Shown: positions 52,372-60,243 of the stretch, in pieces
Layout: every line of letters starts with the position of its first letter
How positions within the stretch are numbered: the first letter of the stretch is position 1
Source: Maritimibacter sp. DP1N21-5
GTDB taxonomy: Bacteria; Pseudomonadota; Alphaproteobacteria; Rhodobacterales; Rhodobacteraceae
Reading direction: 5' to 3'
Assembly: GCF_019218295.1 (NCBI RefSeq)
Contig: NZ_JAHUZF010000001.1
Location: 62,001 to 126,000 of the forward strand
Length of the DNA stretch: 64,000 bases
Program-made: the position numbers and the translations under genes
Notes under the pieces: model-generated
The model's database searches: none
Seen by the model: only the letters and a program-made list of their open reading frames with translations
Told to the model about the DNA's origin: nothing

Positions 52372-54000
52372 ATGCTCGCATTTCAGGAGTTCACCGCCGT
52401 CACCACCGTGGGCGATCTGCTCATGCACACGGCCGCCGCGCTGCCGGACAAGGACGGCATGGTGTTTCCCGACGGCCGCCAGAGCTTTGCCGAGGTGCGC
52501 GACGGCGCGATTCGCATGGCGCGCGGCTTCCTCGCGATGGGCGTGCAGCCCGGCGATCACGTCGGCATGCTCCTCCCCTCCTCGCGCGAAACGGTCGAGG
52601 CCTTCTTCGGTCTCGCCCTGATCGGCGCGATTTCCGTGCCGATCAACGCCCGCTTCCGGTCGCGCGAACTCACCTACATCACCGAGAACGCCGACCTCGT
52701 CGCGATCCTGACCTCGGGCAAGGTCTCGGAAGGGCTGAACTTCATCGACCGGCTGACGGAAAGCTTCCCCGATCTCGCGAAGGCCCCCCAGAACGCCGAG
52801 TTGTCCCTCGCCGCGGCCCCCCGGCTCAAGCGTGTCATCCTCGTCTCCGACGATCACGCCCCCGGCTTCACCGATGCCGCCACATTCGGCAAGTCCGCCG
52901 ACACTATCCTCGACGAAACCATCCTCAGCCTGCGCGCCCATGTCCGTGTCTCCGACACCGCGCTCATCCTCTACACCTCCGGCACGACCTCGGACCCCAA
53001 GGGCTGCCTCATCAGCCACGAGGCCCTCGTGCGCACCGGACAGGCGATGGCCAAACGCTATGACATGACCGAGGCCGATGTCTTCTGGTCGCCCCTGCCC
53101 ATGTATCACATCGGCGCCATGTTCCCGCTCTGCGCCGCCTGGAGCGTGGGAGCGACCTATCTGTCGATGCAGTATTTCGACGCGGGCGTCGCGCTCGAGA
53201 TGATCGAACGCGACCGGGCGACCGTCACCTACCCCAGCTTCGGCACCTTCATCGCGGACATGATCTATCACCCGGACTTCGAGAAACGCGACCTCTCCTC
53301 CATTCGGATCATGAACTCCAACATGGCCATGCAACCGCCCAGCTTCGCCCGCGCCATTCAGGACAAGATCCCGAACATCATCCAGGTCGGCACCTACGGC
53401 ATGACCGAAACCTCCGGCACCGTGACCACGAGTTTCCCCACCGACAGCTTCGAGGCCCGCACCGGGCGCCTTGGCAAGCCTTTCGACGGCCTCAAGGTCC
53501 GCATCACCCGGCCCGATGGCACCGAATGCGGAACGGACGAGATCGGCGAGATCTGCGTGCGCGGGTTCTCGATCTTCACCGAATACTACAAGGACCCGGT
53601 CAAGACCGCCGAGGCCAAAAAGGACGGCTGGTTCCACACCGGTGACCTCGGCTCGATGGACACCGACGGCACGCTCATGTTCCACGGTCGCCTGAAGGAC
53701 ATGCTCAAGGTCGGGGGCGAAAACGTCGCCGCGCAGGAGATCGAGACGCTGGTCTGCGGCCATGATGCCGTGAAACTCTGTCAGGTGGTCGGCCGTCCCG
53801 ATGCCCGGCTTCAGGAAGTGCCGGTCGCCTTCGTCGAATTGAAGCCCGGCAAATCCGCGACCCCGGACGAGATCATCGGCTTCTGCAAGGGCAAGATCGC
53901 CAGCTTCAAGGTCCCGCGCGACGTGCGCTTCATCTCCGAATGGCCGATGTCGTCCTCCAAGATCCAGAAGTTCAAACTGAAGGAGATGCTGGAAGCATGA
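52372..54000 (+). CDS. Acyl-CoA synthetase (ANL family), second ligase of the island
   Basis: 542 residues. Motifs: ILYTSGTTSDPKGCLISH, TYGMTETSG, GWFHTGDLGSMDTDGTLMFH, GRLKDMLKVGGENVAAQEIE and catalytic Lys near SSSKIQKFKLKEML. The GGENVAAQEIE stretch, where most have GENIYPxEIE, is a feature of fatty/aryl acid ligases close to the DitJ/CaiC-like group. It is followed with 4-base overlap by a SnoaL-like gene. It is likely to activate the substrate imported by the divergent Liv system. Confidence 0.92.
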   Translation: MLAFQEFTAVTTVGDLLMHTAAALPDKDGMVFPDGRQSFAEVRDGAIRMARGFLAMGVQPGDHVGMLLPSSRETVEAFFGLALIGAISVPINARFRSRELTYITENADLVAILTSGKVSEGLNFIDRLTESFPDLAKAPQNAELSLAAAPRLKRVILVSDDHAPGFTDAATFGKSADTILDETILSLRAHVRVSDTALILYTSGTTSDPKGCLISHEALVRTGQAMAKRYDMTEADVFWSPLPMYHIGAMFPLCAAWSVGATYLSMQYFDAGVALEMIERDRATVTYPSFGTFIADMIYHPDFEKRDLSSIRIMNSNMAMQPPSFARAIQDKIPNIIQVGTYGMTETSGTVTTSFPTDSFEARTGRLGKPFDGLKVRITRPDGTECGTDEIGEICVRGFSIFTEYYKDPVKTAEAKKDGWFHTGDLGSMDTDGTLMFHGRLKDMLKVGGENVAAQEIETLVCGHDAVKLCQVVGRPDARLQEVPVAFVELKPGKSATPDEIIGFCKGKIASFKVPRDVRFISEWPMSSSKIQKFKLKEMLEA

Positions 54001-54380
54001 GCACACGCGAGGATGCCATCCGGCTGATCCAGTCGATTTACTACGACAGCATCGACGCGGGCGACATGGCGCGTGCCGCGACCGCGCTTCACCCCGACAT
54101 CGACTGGAGCCACGCGCAGGTCTGGGCCCATCACGATTTCGCGCGGGCCGAACCCTCGGGCTTCAAGGGCCGGCAGGCGGTCCGGGATTTCCTCGCTGCG
54201 CGAGTAGACCAGCTTCGCGAGGCGCGGATCACCCATGGCATCGAGGACATGGTGTTCGAGAACGACCGCGGTGCGTTTCTGGGGAACGTGACGGGACCGG
54301 ACGGCACCACCAAGCCCTTCATGGTCTGGTTCGCGCTCACCGACGGTCTCGTCAGCCGCTACGACCTCAGGCCGCTGTAA
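53997..54380 (+). CDS. SnoaL-like/NTF2-fold protein
   Basis: 127 residues. The cone-fold pattern is seen in IRLIQSIYYDSIDAGDMARA, DIDWSHAQVWAHHDF and the C-terminal GLVSRYDLRPL. NTF2-like proteins of this kind include ketosteroid-isomerase-like isomerases and small dehydratases. It overlaps the ligase gene (ATGA), so it probably acts on the activated compound. A catalytic assignment is not possible by eye. Confidence 0.78.
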   Translation: MSTREDAIRLIQSIYYDSIDAGDMARAATALHPDIDWSHAQVWAHHDFARAEPSGFKGRQAVRDFLAARVDQLREARITHGIEDMVFENDRGAFLGNVTGPDGTTKPFMVWFALTDGLVSRYDLRPL

Positions 54381-54392
54381 CGGCGCCGGCGT

Positions 54393-54710
54393 TCAATCCT
54401 CCGGCGCCAGCGTCACTGTAATCCCGTCAAGCTCGTCGCTCATCTCGATCTGGCACGACAGCCGCGAGTTTTCCTTGTAGTGCTCGGAAAATTCCACCAG
54501 CTCGAACTCGTCCGGCGACTGCGGTTCGAGCTTGTCCAGCCAGCCCTCGTCCACATAGACATGGCAGGTCGCACAGGAACACATGCCGCCGCAGATCGAC
54601 GCGATGTCGAGCCCGCCCTTGTCACGCAGGTTGAGCATGAGCGACAGACCGGGATCGCCCTCGATCTCGAGTTTCGTTCCATCCCGGTCGGTGGCGTGTA
54701 TCTTGGGCAT
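54393..54710 (-). CDS. [2Fe-2S] ferredoxin, adrenodoxin/putidaredoxin type
   Basis: 105 residues with the vertebrate-type cluster spacing Cys40-x5-Cys46-x2-Cys49-x36-Cys86 (CGGMCSCATCHVYVDEGW; RLSCQIE). It is probably the electron donor to the Rieske oxygenase encoded at 55424, or to a cytochrome P450 outside the window. No reductase gene is present in this window. It is transcribed on the minus strand behind its own operator-like element. Confidence 0.92.
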   Translation of the reverse strand: MPKIHATDRDGTKLEIEGDPGLSLMLNLRDKGGLDIASICGGMCSCATCHVYVDEGWLDKLEPQSPDEFELVEFSEHYKENSRLSCQIEMSDELDGITVTLAPED

Positions 54711-54738
54711 GCGTCTCTCCTCGTTTCAGGCGAGTTTA

Positions 54739-54770
54739 TTGTATCCAGATATGGCGGTCAACGCATACAA
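54739..54770. promoter_or_regulatory. TTGTAT...ATACAA element upstream of the ferredoxin gene
   Basis: TTGTATCC (54739-54746) is mirrored by GCATACAA (54763-54770), 26 bases apart. It lies 29-60 bases before the ferredoxin ATG and within 10 bases of the VOC gene stop. The arrangement is close to that at 41009-41039. Confidence 0.5.
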
Positions 54771-54778
54771 TTTGGCGA

Positions 54779-55306
54779 TTACCCAAGGTCGATCCGCGCC
54801 GTGACGCCGTCCCATTCGGCCCCGGCCGCGTCGATCTTGTCGAAGAACCGCTTCAGACCGGGCGAGGGCTGCACCAGTTCCAGCACCCGCCCCTGATCCG
54901 CCGGGTCCGTGTCGAGATAGGCGAAGGGAATCCCAGCCGTCGTCGTCCCACCCATCAGGACATCGACCCCCCGCGCCTTCCAGTCCGCCACATCGCCCTC
55001 CAGATCCTCGGTCAGCGCGCAGACGTGATGCAGCCCCCCGCCCGTGCGATCGACAAAAGCACTGAACATCGACGGGCCGCCCGCCACCTGCTGGATGATC
55101 TCCACCTGCATCCCGCGATGGCTCGCCAGCGCGACCGCGATCTCGGCATCCGAGGGCGCGCCGCGATAATGTACCTCGGCATAGGGCACCCGCGACGACA
55201 CGAAGAACGGCCCGACCCCGAACACCCGCGCCCAATGGTCCACCGCCGCGTCCAGATCGGGCACGACATAACCCAGCTGGCATATCTCTCCGAAGCCTGC
55301 CGTCAT
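54779..55306 (-). CDS. VOC-family (glyoxalase/bleomycin-resistance fold) protein
   Basis: 175 residues: GEICQLGYVVPDLDAAVDHW at the N-terminus and GGLHHVCALTEDLEGDVADW in the second half form the paired beta-alpha-beta modules of the VOC fold; HH and a late Glu (VLELVQPSP) could bind a metal. The ATG at 55306 was chosen; the longer frame is antisense to the Rieske gene. It might be an epimerase, a ring-cleavage-type enzyme or a binding protein; context with a Rieske oxygenase makes a catabolic role likely. Confidence 0.82.
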   Translation of the reverse strand: MTAGFGEICQLGYVVPDLDAAVDHWARVFGVGPFFVSSRVPYAEVHYRGAPSDAEIAVALASHRGMQVEIIQQVAGGPSMFSAFVDRTGGGLHHVCALTEDLEGDVADWKARGVDVLMGGTTTAGIPFAYLDTDPADQGRVLELVQPSPGLKRFFDKIDAAGAEWDGVTARIDLG

Positions 55307-55338
55307 CCGCTCCTCCCAAAAAATACGTAACTTAGGGT

Positions 55339-55370
55339 TTGCATATACGAGACACCGGGATAAAATACAA
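55339..55370. promoter_or_regulatory. Weak TTGCAT...ATACAA element between the VOC and Rieske genes
   Basis: TTTGCATATACG and ATACAAG are mirrored at the same 26-base offset as the element at 54739-54770. It lies in the 117-base gap between two divergent starts. The core deviates from TTGTATAC, so this is the weakest member of the set. Confidence 0.35.
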
Positions 55371-55423
55371 GAAACGCGGAACCGGCGTCCCATGGCGATT
55401 CCGATTCCCAAGGGAGGAAGCAC

Positions 55424-56674
55424 ATGAAACAGTCCGATATCCAGCAGATCCTCGACCAGCAGGCCTTTGAATCCAAGCGTGGCGGCCCGCCCGAAGGGTT
55501 CCCGCAGCTTCCCGACATTCCCGGCGACCGCTACGTCGACCCGGAGTTCAACCGTCTCGAAGTCGAACGCATGTGGCACAAGACCTGGGTCTATGCCATC
55601 CACGCCGACGAGGTGCCCGAGGTCGGCTCTTACGTGCAATGGACCAGGCTGGGCGAACCGCTCTTCTTCATCCGGGGCGAGGACGAGCGCGTCCGCTGTT
55701 TCTACAACACCTGCCGCCACCGGGGCGCGCCGGTCGTCACCGAACCCTCCGGCAAGTCGCGCGGTGTGTCCTGCAAATATCACGGCTGGACCTACAACAC
55801 GCGCGGCGAGCTCATCAACCTGCGCGACCGCCGCGACTTCGTGAACCTCGACATGTCCTGCCGGTCGCTCATCGAAGTGCGCTGCGAGAACATCGGAAAC
55901 CTCTACTGGGTCAACCTCGACGACGACGCCGAGCCGCTGCGCGACTACCTCGGCCCGGTCGCCACCAACCTCGACGAATGCAAGCCCGACACGCTGATGC
56001 TGGTCGACAAGACGGCAATCAAGGTCGACTGCAACGTCAAAATCCTGCTGGATGCGTTCATGGAGGTCTATCACCTCAAGTCGATCCACCAGAACACCGT
56101 GGACCGCTTCCTCGACCACCGGGGCTCGGCCATCACGCTCTGGCCCAACGGCCACAGCCGCATGGTCACGCCCTACAAACGCGAAGGCTGGCGCGATCCC
56201 GGCGTCAAGGGCCTGCCCGAAGTCGAAGGCATGGAGCCCTGGTTCCGCGACACGAACTATTCCGTCCTCGCCTATCCGAACTTCGTCTCGCCCATCGCGA
56301 CCGCCGGTATCCCGGTGCTCTGCTTCTGGCCCGATACCATCGACACCATGACCATCGAGGTGCATTGGTTCGCGCCCTCCTGGGGCGACGGCGAGCGGCC
56401 CGAGATCTGGGACACGCGGCTCAAGAACTTCCTCGTCATCCTCGACGAGGACCTGCAATTCGCCGACAAGATCCAGAAGTCGGTGGAAAGCAAGGGCCTC
56501 AGGGGCTTCCCGCTCAACTATCAGGAACGACGCATCTACCATTGGCATGCCGAGCTTGACCGCCGCATCGGCCGCGACGACGTGCCCGAGGTGCTTCAGG
56601 TGCCGGACCGTCTGGGCGACTGGGTGGACGAACCCGATGCCGCCCAGGCCGTTGCCGAACCCGCCGAGACCTGA
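55424..56674 (+). CDS. Rieske non-haem iron ring-hydroxylating oxygenase, alpha subunit
   Basis: 416 residues. The Rieske centre ligands are Cys97-x-His99 (CRH) and Cys117-x2-His120 (CKYHGW); the catalytic iron ligands His217 and His222 appear in DAFMEVYHLKSIHQNTVDRF. There is a clean GGGAGG-type site before the ATG (AAGGGAGGAAGCACATG). It hydroxylates or demethylates a ring compound using electrons from a ferredoxin (54393). No beta subunit gene is adjacent, so a homotrimeric alpha-only oxygenase is likely. Substrate unknown. Confidence 0.93.
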   Translation: MKQSDIQQILDQQAFESKRGGPPEGFPQLPDIPGDRYVDPEFNRLEVERMWHKTWVYAIHADEVPEVGSYVQWTRLGEPLFFIRGEDERVRCFYNTCRHRGAPVVTEPSGKSRGVSCKYHGWTYNTRGELINLRDRRDFVNLDMSCRSLIEVRCENIGNLYWVNLDDDAEPLRDYLGPVATNLDECKPDTLMLVDKTAIKVDCNVKILLDAFMEVYHLKSIHQNTVDRFLDHRGSAITLWPNGHSRMVTPYKREGWRDPGVKGLPEVEGMEPWFRDTNYSVLAYPNFVSPIATAGIPVLCFWPDTIDTMTIEVHWFAPSWGDGERPEIWDTRLKNFLVILDEDLQFADKIQKSVESKGLRGFPLNYQERRIYHWHAELDRRIGRDDVPEVLQVPDRLGDWVDEPDAAQAVAEPAET

Positions 56675-56679
56675 GCGTC

Positions 56680-57486
56680 ATGTCCTCCGACAGCGCAGAC
56701 CCGCCGGTTCTCGCCGCGCGGCATGAAGGCGCGCATGGGATGGTGCAGGTCATCACCCTCAATCGCCCGCATGTCTCGAACGCGATGAACGCCGAGGGCT
56801 CCTATCTCGTGGACCGTTACCTGCGCGAGGCCGAAGCCGACCCCGAAGTCGGCGCGATCATCCTCACCGGCGCGGGCGAGCGGGCCTTCTGTGCCGGCAT
56901 GGACCTCAAAGAGGCCGCTGAACGGGGCGCGGGCCACGGGCTCGTCCCTGGCGCGGGCTTCTGCGGCGTCACGGAACGGGTCATCGCCAAGCCCGTCATC
57001 GGCGCGATCAACGGCGCGGCGGTGGCGGGCGGGCTCGAAATCTCGCTCGCCTGCGACCTGCTCGTGGCGGGGTCCGGCGTCGTCTTCGGCCTGCCGGAAG
57101 TCAAACGCGGCATGGTCGCCTTCACCGGCGGCGTGCAGCGGCTTTCGACCCAGCTCCCCCGCCAGATCGCGATGGAGATCATCTGCGTCGGCAGCCTCAT
57201 CTCCGCCGAACGCCTGTATGAGCTGGGCGTGGTGAACCGCGTCGTGCCGCAGGCCGACGTGCTCCCTGCCGCGCTTGCGCTCGCCGACGACCTGCTGGCC
57301 AACTCGTGGACAGCGATCGCCTTCGGCAAGGAGCTTTTCAACCACGCCATGAACGAACCCCTTCCCGACGCCATCGCACGGGGTCACGCCAATGCCGACA
57401 GGCTTATGCGCTCGGACGACAGCCGCGAGGGCATCGCGGCCTATGCCGAAAAACGCAACGCCGATTTCAAGAGAGACAACCTATGA
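56680..57486 (+). CDS. Enoyl-CoA hydratase/isomerase family protein
   Basis: 268 residues of the crotonase fold: oxyanion-hole block RAFCAGMDLKEA, then AAVAGGLEISLACDLLVA with the first catalytic Glu and FGLPEVKRGMVAFTGG with the second. Both glutamates of true hydratases are present. It starts 5 bases after the Rieske gene and overlaps the SDR gene by 4 bases, so the three act together. Confidence 0.92.
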   Translation: MSSDSADPPVLAARHEGAHGMVQVITLNRPHVSNAMNAEGSYLVDRYLREAEADPEVGAIILTGAGERAFCAGMDLKEAAERGAGHGLVPGAGFCGVTERVIAKPVIGAINGAAVAGGLEISLACDLLVAGSGVVFGLPEVKRGMVAFTGGVQRLSTQLPRQIAMEIICVGSLISAERLYELGVVNRVVPQADVLPAALALADDLLANSWTAIAFGKELFNHAMNEPLPDAIARGHANADRLMRSDDSREGIAAYAEKRNADFKRDNL

Positions 57487-58349
57487 CCGACCAGACACCC
57501 GCGAAATGGGGCCTCACGCCCGACGAAATGGCGTCGCTTCCCACCGTCTTCGCCCCCGACCTGCTCGCAGGCCAACGCTTCCTCGTGACCGGCGGGAGCC
57601 AGGGCATGGGCAAGGCGATGGTCTTCCTCCTCGCCCGTCTGGGCGCGAAAGTCATGATCTGCGGCCGGACCGAGGACAAGCTCGTCCAGACCCAGCGCGA
57701 GGTGAAGGATCTCGTCGGGGCCGACATCTCCTTCCGCGCCATGTCGATCCGCGACGTGGATCAGGTGGACGCGCTGCTCGACGATACGTTCGAAGAATTC
57801 GGTGGCCTCGACACCCTCGTCAACAACGCGGGCGGGCAGTTTCCGCAGAACGCCATCGATTTTTCCCGCAAGGGCTGGAGCGCGGTCATTGACCTGAACC
57901 TCAACGGCACGTGGTGGATGATGCAGGGCGCGGCGCAACGCTGGCGCGACCGGGGCGAAGGCGGTCATATCATCTCGAACGTGGCCCACGTCGAACGCGG
58001 GATGCCGCAGGCCGCGCATACCTGCGCCGCACGTGCAGGCGTCATCTACATGTCGCGCACCGTGGCCACCGAATGGGCGCCGCTCGGCATCCGGGTGAAC
58101 TGCGTCGCGCCGGGCGCGATTGCGACCGAGGGGCTGTCAGCCTATCCGCCGGAAGCGACCAAGCGTTTCAACAACGTGAATCCGATGCGCCGCATGGGCA
58201 ATTCCTGGGACGTAGCTGAAGGCGTCGTCTACATGTCCGCGCCTTCGGGCAATTTCATCACCGGCGAGGTGCTGACCATCGACGGCGGCATGCGCATGTG
58301 GGGCACGGTCTGGCCCGCCGGCGTGCCGGAACAGTTTCAGGTCTACTAA
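57483..58349 (+). CDS. SDR-fold oxidoreductase lacking the Tyr-x3-Lys motif (dienoyl/enoyl-CoA reductase-like)
   Basis: 288 residues with the NAD(P) loop VTGGSQGMGKAMVF and NNAGG, and a normal C-terminus GEVLTIDGGMRMW. At the catalytic site the usual Y-x-x-x-K is replaced by HTCAARAG; this pattern (H...AARAGV) is typical of 2,4-dienoyl-CoA reductases and peroxisomal trans-enoyl-CoA reductases. It is therefore more likely a CoA-thioester reductase than an alcohol dehydrogenase. Third gene of the Rieske operon, followed by a strong hairpin. Confidence 0.88.
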   Translation: MTDQTPAKWGLTPDEMASLPTVFAPDLLAGQRFLVTGGSQGMGKAMVFLLARLGAKVMICGRTEDKLVQTQREVKDLVGADISFRAMSIRDVDQVDALLDDTFEEFGGLDTLVNNAGGQFPQNAIDFSRKGWSAVIDLNLNGTWWMMQGAAQRWRDRGEGGHIISNVAHVERGMPQAAHTCAARAGVIYMSRTVATEWAPLGIRVNCVAPGAIATEGLSAYPPEATKRFNNVNPMRRMGNSWDVAEGVVYMSAPSGNFITGEVLTIDGGMRMWGTVWPAGVPEQFQVY

Positions 58350-58356
58350 AAGATCA

Positions 58357-58380
58357 GGGGGCGCCGCCCGCGCCCCCTTT
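58357..58380. terminator. Bidirectional hairpin between convergent SDR genes
   Basis: GGGGGCGC and GCGCCCCC make a perfect 8-bp stem with loop CGCCC, followed by TTT. It sits 8 bases after the plus-strand SDR stop and 7 bases from the stop of the minus-strand SDR and may serve both. Confidence 0.7.
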
Positions 58381-58386
58381 CACGCT

Positions 58387-59115
58387 TTAGCGCGGGATCA
58401 TCGACATCATGTTCTTGGTCACGCCACCATCCACCACCAGCTCGTGGCCGTTCACATAGCTGGCCGCGTCGGACGCGAGCCACATCACCGCTTCGGCGAT
58501 GTCGCTTTCGGTCCCGAGCCTGCGGGACGGCACCGCCGCGCGCCGCCGCTCGGCCGCTTCCTCGTTCGCATAGATGCCCGTGGACATGCCGCCGTCGATC
58601 ATCCCCGGCGCGACCGCGTTGATCCGAAGCCCGAGCGGCCCCCATTCCTGCGCCATGAGTTCCGTCATCGCGGCGAGCCCCCGCTTGGCCGCCGCATAGG
58701 CATGGGTCCCCGGCGAGGTGCAGATTCCGCCGGTCGAAGTGATGTTCACGATCGACCCCGACCCGCGCGGGATCATGCGTTCCGCCGCCAGCCGCGATAC
58801 CGACACCGCCCCGGTGAGATTGATCGCGATGACCCGCTCGAACTCCGCCTTGGAGCACTCGAGGAGCGGCATGAAGGTCACGATGCCTGCGTTGTTGACC
58901 AGAAGATCGGGCACCGCCCCCATGGCGTCGAGCGCAGCCGTCACCGTGTCTTCCCGCGTCACGTCGCCCTTGAAGAACTGGACGCCCTTAAGGTCCTCGG
59001 GCAACCTGTCATCCGAGAGGTCGAGCACGGCGACCTCCCAGCCACGTGCCAGGGCCTGACGCGCTGTTTCCGCCCCAAGCCCTACGGTTCCGCCGGTGAT
59101 GAATGCCAGTGCCAT
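58387..59115 (-). CDS. Short-chain dehydrogenase/reductase, classical
   Basis: 242 residues: ALAFITGGTVGLGAETARQA nucleotide loop, LLVNNAGIV, catalytic Ser in VNITSTGG and Tyr-x3-Lys in HAYAAAKRGLAAM, and the C-terminal VNGHELVVDGGVTKN. It is probably an alcohol dehydrogenase on the ring or side chain of the island's substrate. ATG 59115 is used; the longer frame covers the divergent ANL-like gene. Confidence 0.92.
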   Translation of the reverse strand: MALAFITGGTVGLGAETARQALARGWEVAVLDLSDDRLPEDLKGVQFFKGDVTREDTVTAALDAMGAVPDLLVNNAGIVTFMPLLECSKAEFERVIAINLTGAVSVSRLAAERMIPRGSGSIVNITSTGGICTSPGTHAYAAAKRGLAAMTELMAQEWGPLGLRINAVAPGMIDGGMSTGIYANEEAAERRRAAVPSRRLGTESDIAEAVMWLASDAASYVNGHELVVDGGVTKNMMSMIPR

Positions 59116-59127
59116 TGATACCCTACC

Positions 59128-59135
59128 TTGTATAC
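59128..59135. promoter_or_regulatory. TTGTATAC element between SDR and ANL-like genes
   Basis: CCTTGTATACTGTAG lies 13 bases from the minus-strand SDR ATG and about 50 bases before the plus-strand start at 59185, in a gap of only 69 bases, so one bound protein could affect both genes. Confidence 0.5.
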
Positions 59136-59184
59136 TGTAGGCTATTACTGTGAACACAGAAGTCTCCGGGAAGGAAGGCCCAAG

Positions 59185-60159
59185 ATGCGGATGACGGATC
59201 AGGACACCGCGCCGAACGAGGCCGCCGACACAGCCGAAAGCCTTGCCGAGGTGATCGCCGCGAGGGCGCGCAGCACCCCGGAGGCTCCCGCGCTGGGGGA
59301 CCTGACTTACCGCGATCTCGCCGACAGCATCGCGCCCCGTCACGAAGGCCCCGTAGTGGCGTTCGGGAAGGCACCCCTGGCGGACCTGCTCGCCCCGGTC
59401 TTCGCCGCGCTCGCCACCTCCGCCGTTGCGGTGGGGGCCGAGGGGCCGTTCAAGCGCACCCAGCCGGGCGAGCTTGTCCTCCCGATCCGGCGCGAGGACG
59501 GTGGGATCGACTTCGCCCGCCACCGGCAGACCGCACTCCTCGCCATGGCCCGCGCGCTTGCCACGCGTTTCGCCCTTTCGCCCCATGACCGCGTCTGGAT
59601 CGACGGCAGCGTGACCGACCCGGCGACATGGATGATCGCCTGCGCCGCCCTCGCTGCTGGTGCCCATATTTCCTTGGACGAAACCGACGCGACGGTGGCG
59701 TGGCAACTGCGCGGCGGGACGCCTCTGTCCACCCCCGACCTGCGCCTCATCCATCTGCGCGCCCCGCGTGAAGCGCTCGCCGCGCTGCAATCAGAACGCC
59801 CCAGCCTGACCGTGGTCAACGGTTTTGCCCTGCCCGAGGCCGGGGGGCTTCCCATAACCTCCGACCCCCGCGATCCGCCCGCCACGGTGCCCGGAACCGT
59901 GGGGCGCCCGCTCGCCGGAATGGAGGTCATGATCGTCGATCCCCGCAGCGGGATGGACATGCTCCTCTACCAGACCGGCGAGGTCTGGCTGCGCGGTCCC
60001 GGCCTCGTCGCGGGCTTCGCGAATGGCATTGCGCCTTTCGAGCCGGGCCATTTCCTGCGCACCGGCGTGCTCGGCTACCTCGACAGCGAAGGCCGCCTCG
60101 TGCTGCCCCGGACCGAGGAGGAAGCCCTCCATATCGAGCCGGAGGACGAGGCGGATTGA
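59185..60159 (+). CDS. Degenerate ANL-type (acyl-CoA synthetase-like) protein without ATP motif
   Basis: 324 residues. The N-terminus (LAEVIAARARSTPEAPALGD) and the C-terminus (GTVGRPLAGMEVMIVDP, GEVWLRGPGLVAGF, FLRTGVLGYLDSEGRLVLP) follow the ANL adenylation fold, but the P-loop motif YTSGTTGxPKG is missing, the core is shortened and there is no C-terminal domain with the catalytic lysine. It therefore cannot be a normal ligase. The reading frame is clean and preceded by GGAAGG, so it may be a pseudoenzyme or a regulator of a ligase in the cluster. Alternative: recently decayed gene. Confidence 0.7.
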   Translation: MRMTDQDTAPNEAADTAESLAEVIAARARSTPEAPALGDLTYRDLADSIAPRHEGPVVAFGKAPLADLLAPVFAALATSAVAVGAEGPFKRTQPGELVLPIRREDGGIDFARHRQTALLAMARALATRFALSPHDRVWIDGSVTDPATWMIACAALAAGAHISLDETDATVAWQLRGGTPLSTPDLRLIHLRAPREALAALQSERPSLTVVNGFALPEAGGLPITSDPRDPPATVPGTVGRPLAGMEVMIVDPRSGMDMLLYQTGEVWLRGPGLVAGFANGIAPFEPGHFLRTGVLGYLDSEGRLVLPRTEEEALHIEPEDEAD

Positions 60160-60180
60160 CGTATCCAGAACGTCATATTT

Positions 60181-60188
60181 CTGTATAC
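60181..60188. promoter_or_regulatory. CTGTATAC element upstream of the KstD-like gene
   Basis: TTTCTGTATACTTATATCG, 56-63 bases before ATG 60244 and 22 bases after the ANL-like stop, contains GTATAC in an AT-rich patch; TATACT could also serve as a -10 element. Confidence 0.4.
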
Positions 60189-60243
60189 TTATATCGCTAG
60201 TAACTGATACACTGCCGTGACTCATGACGGACGGGAGGCCAGC

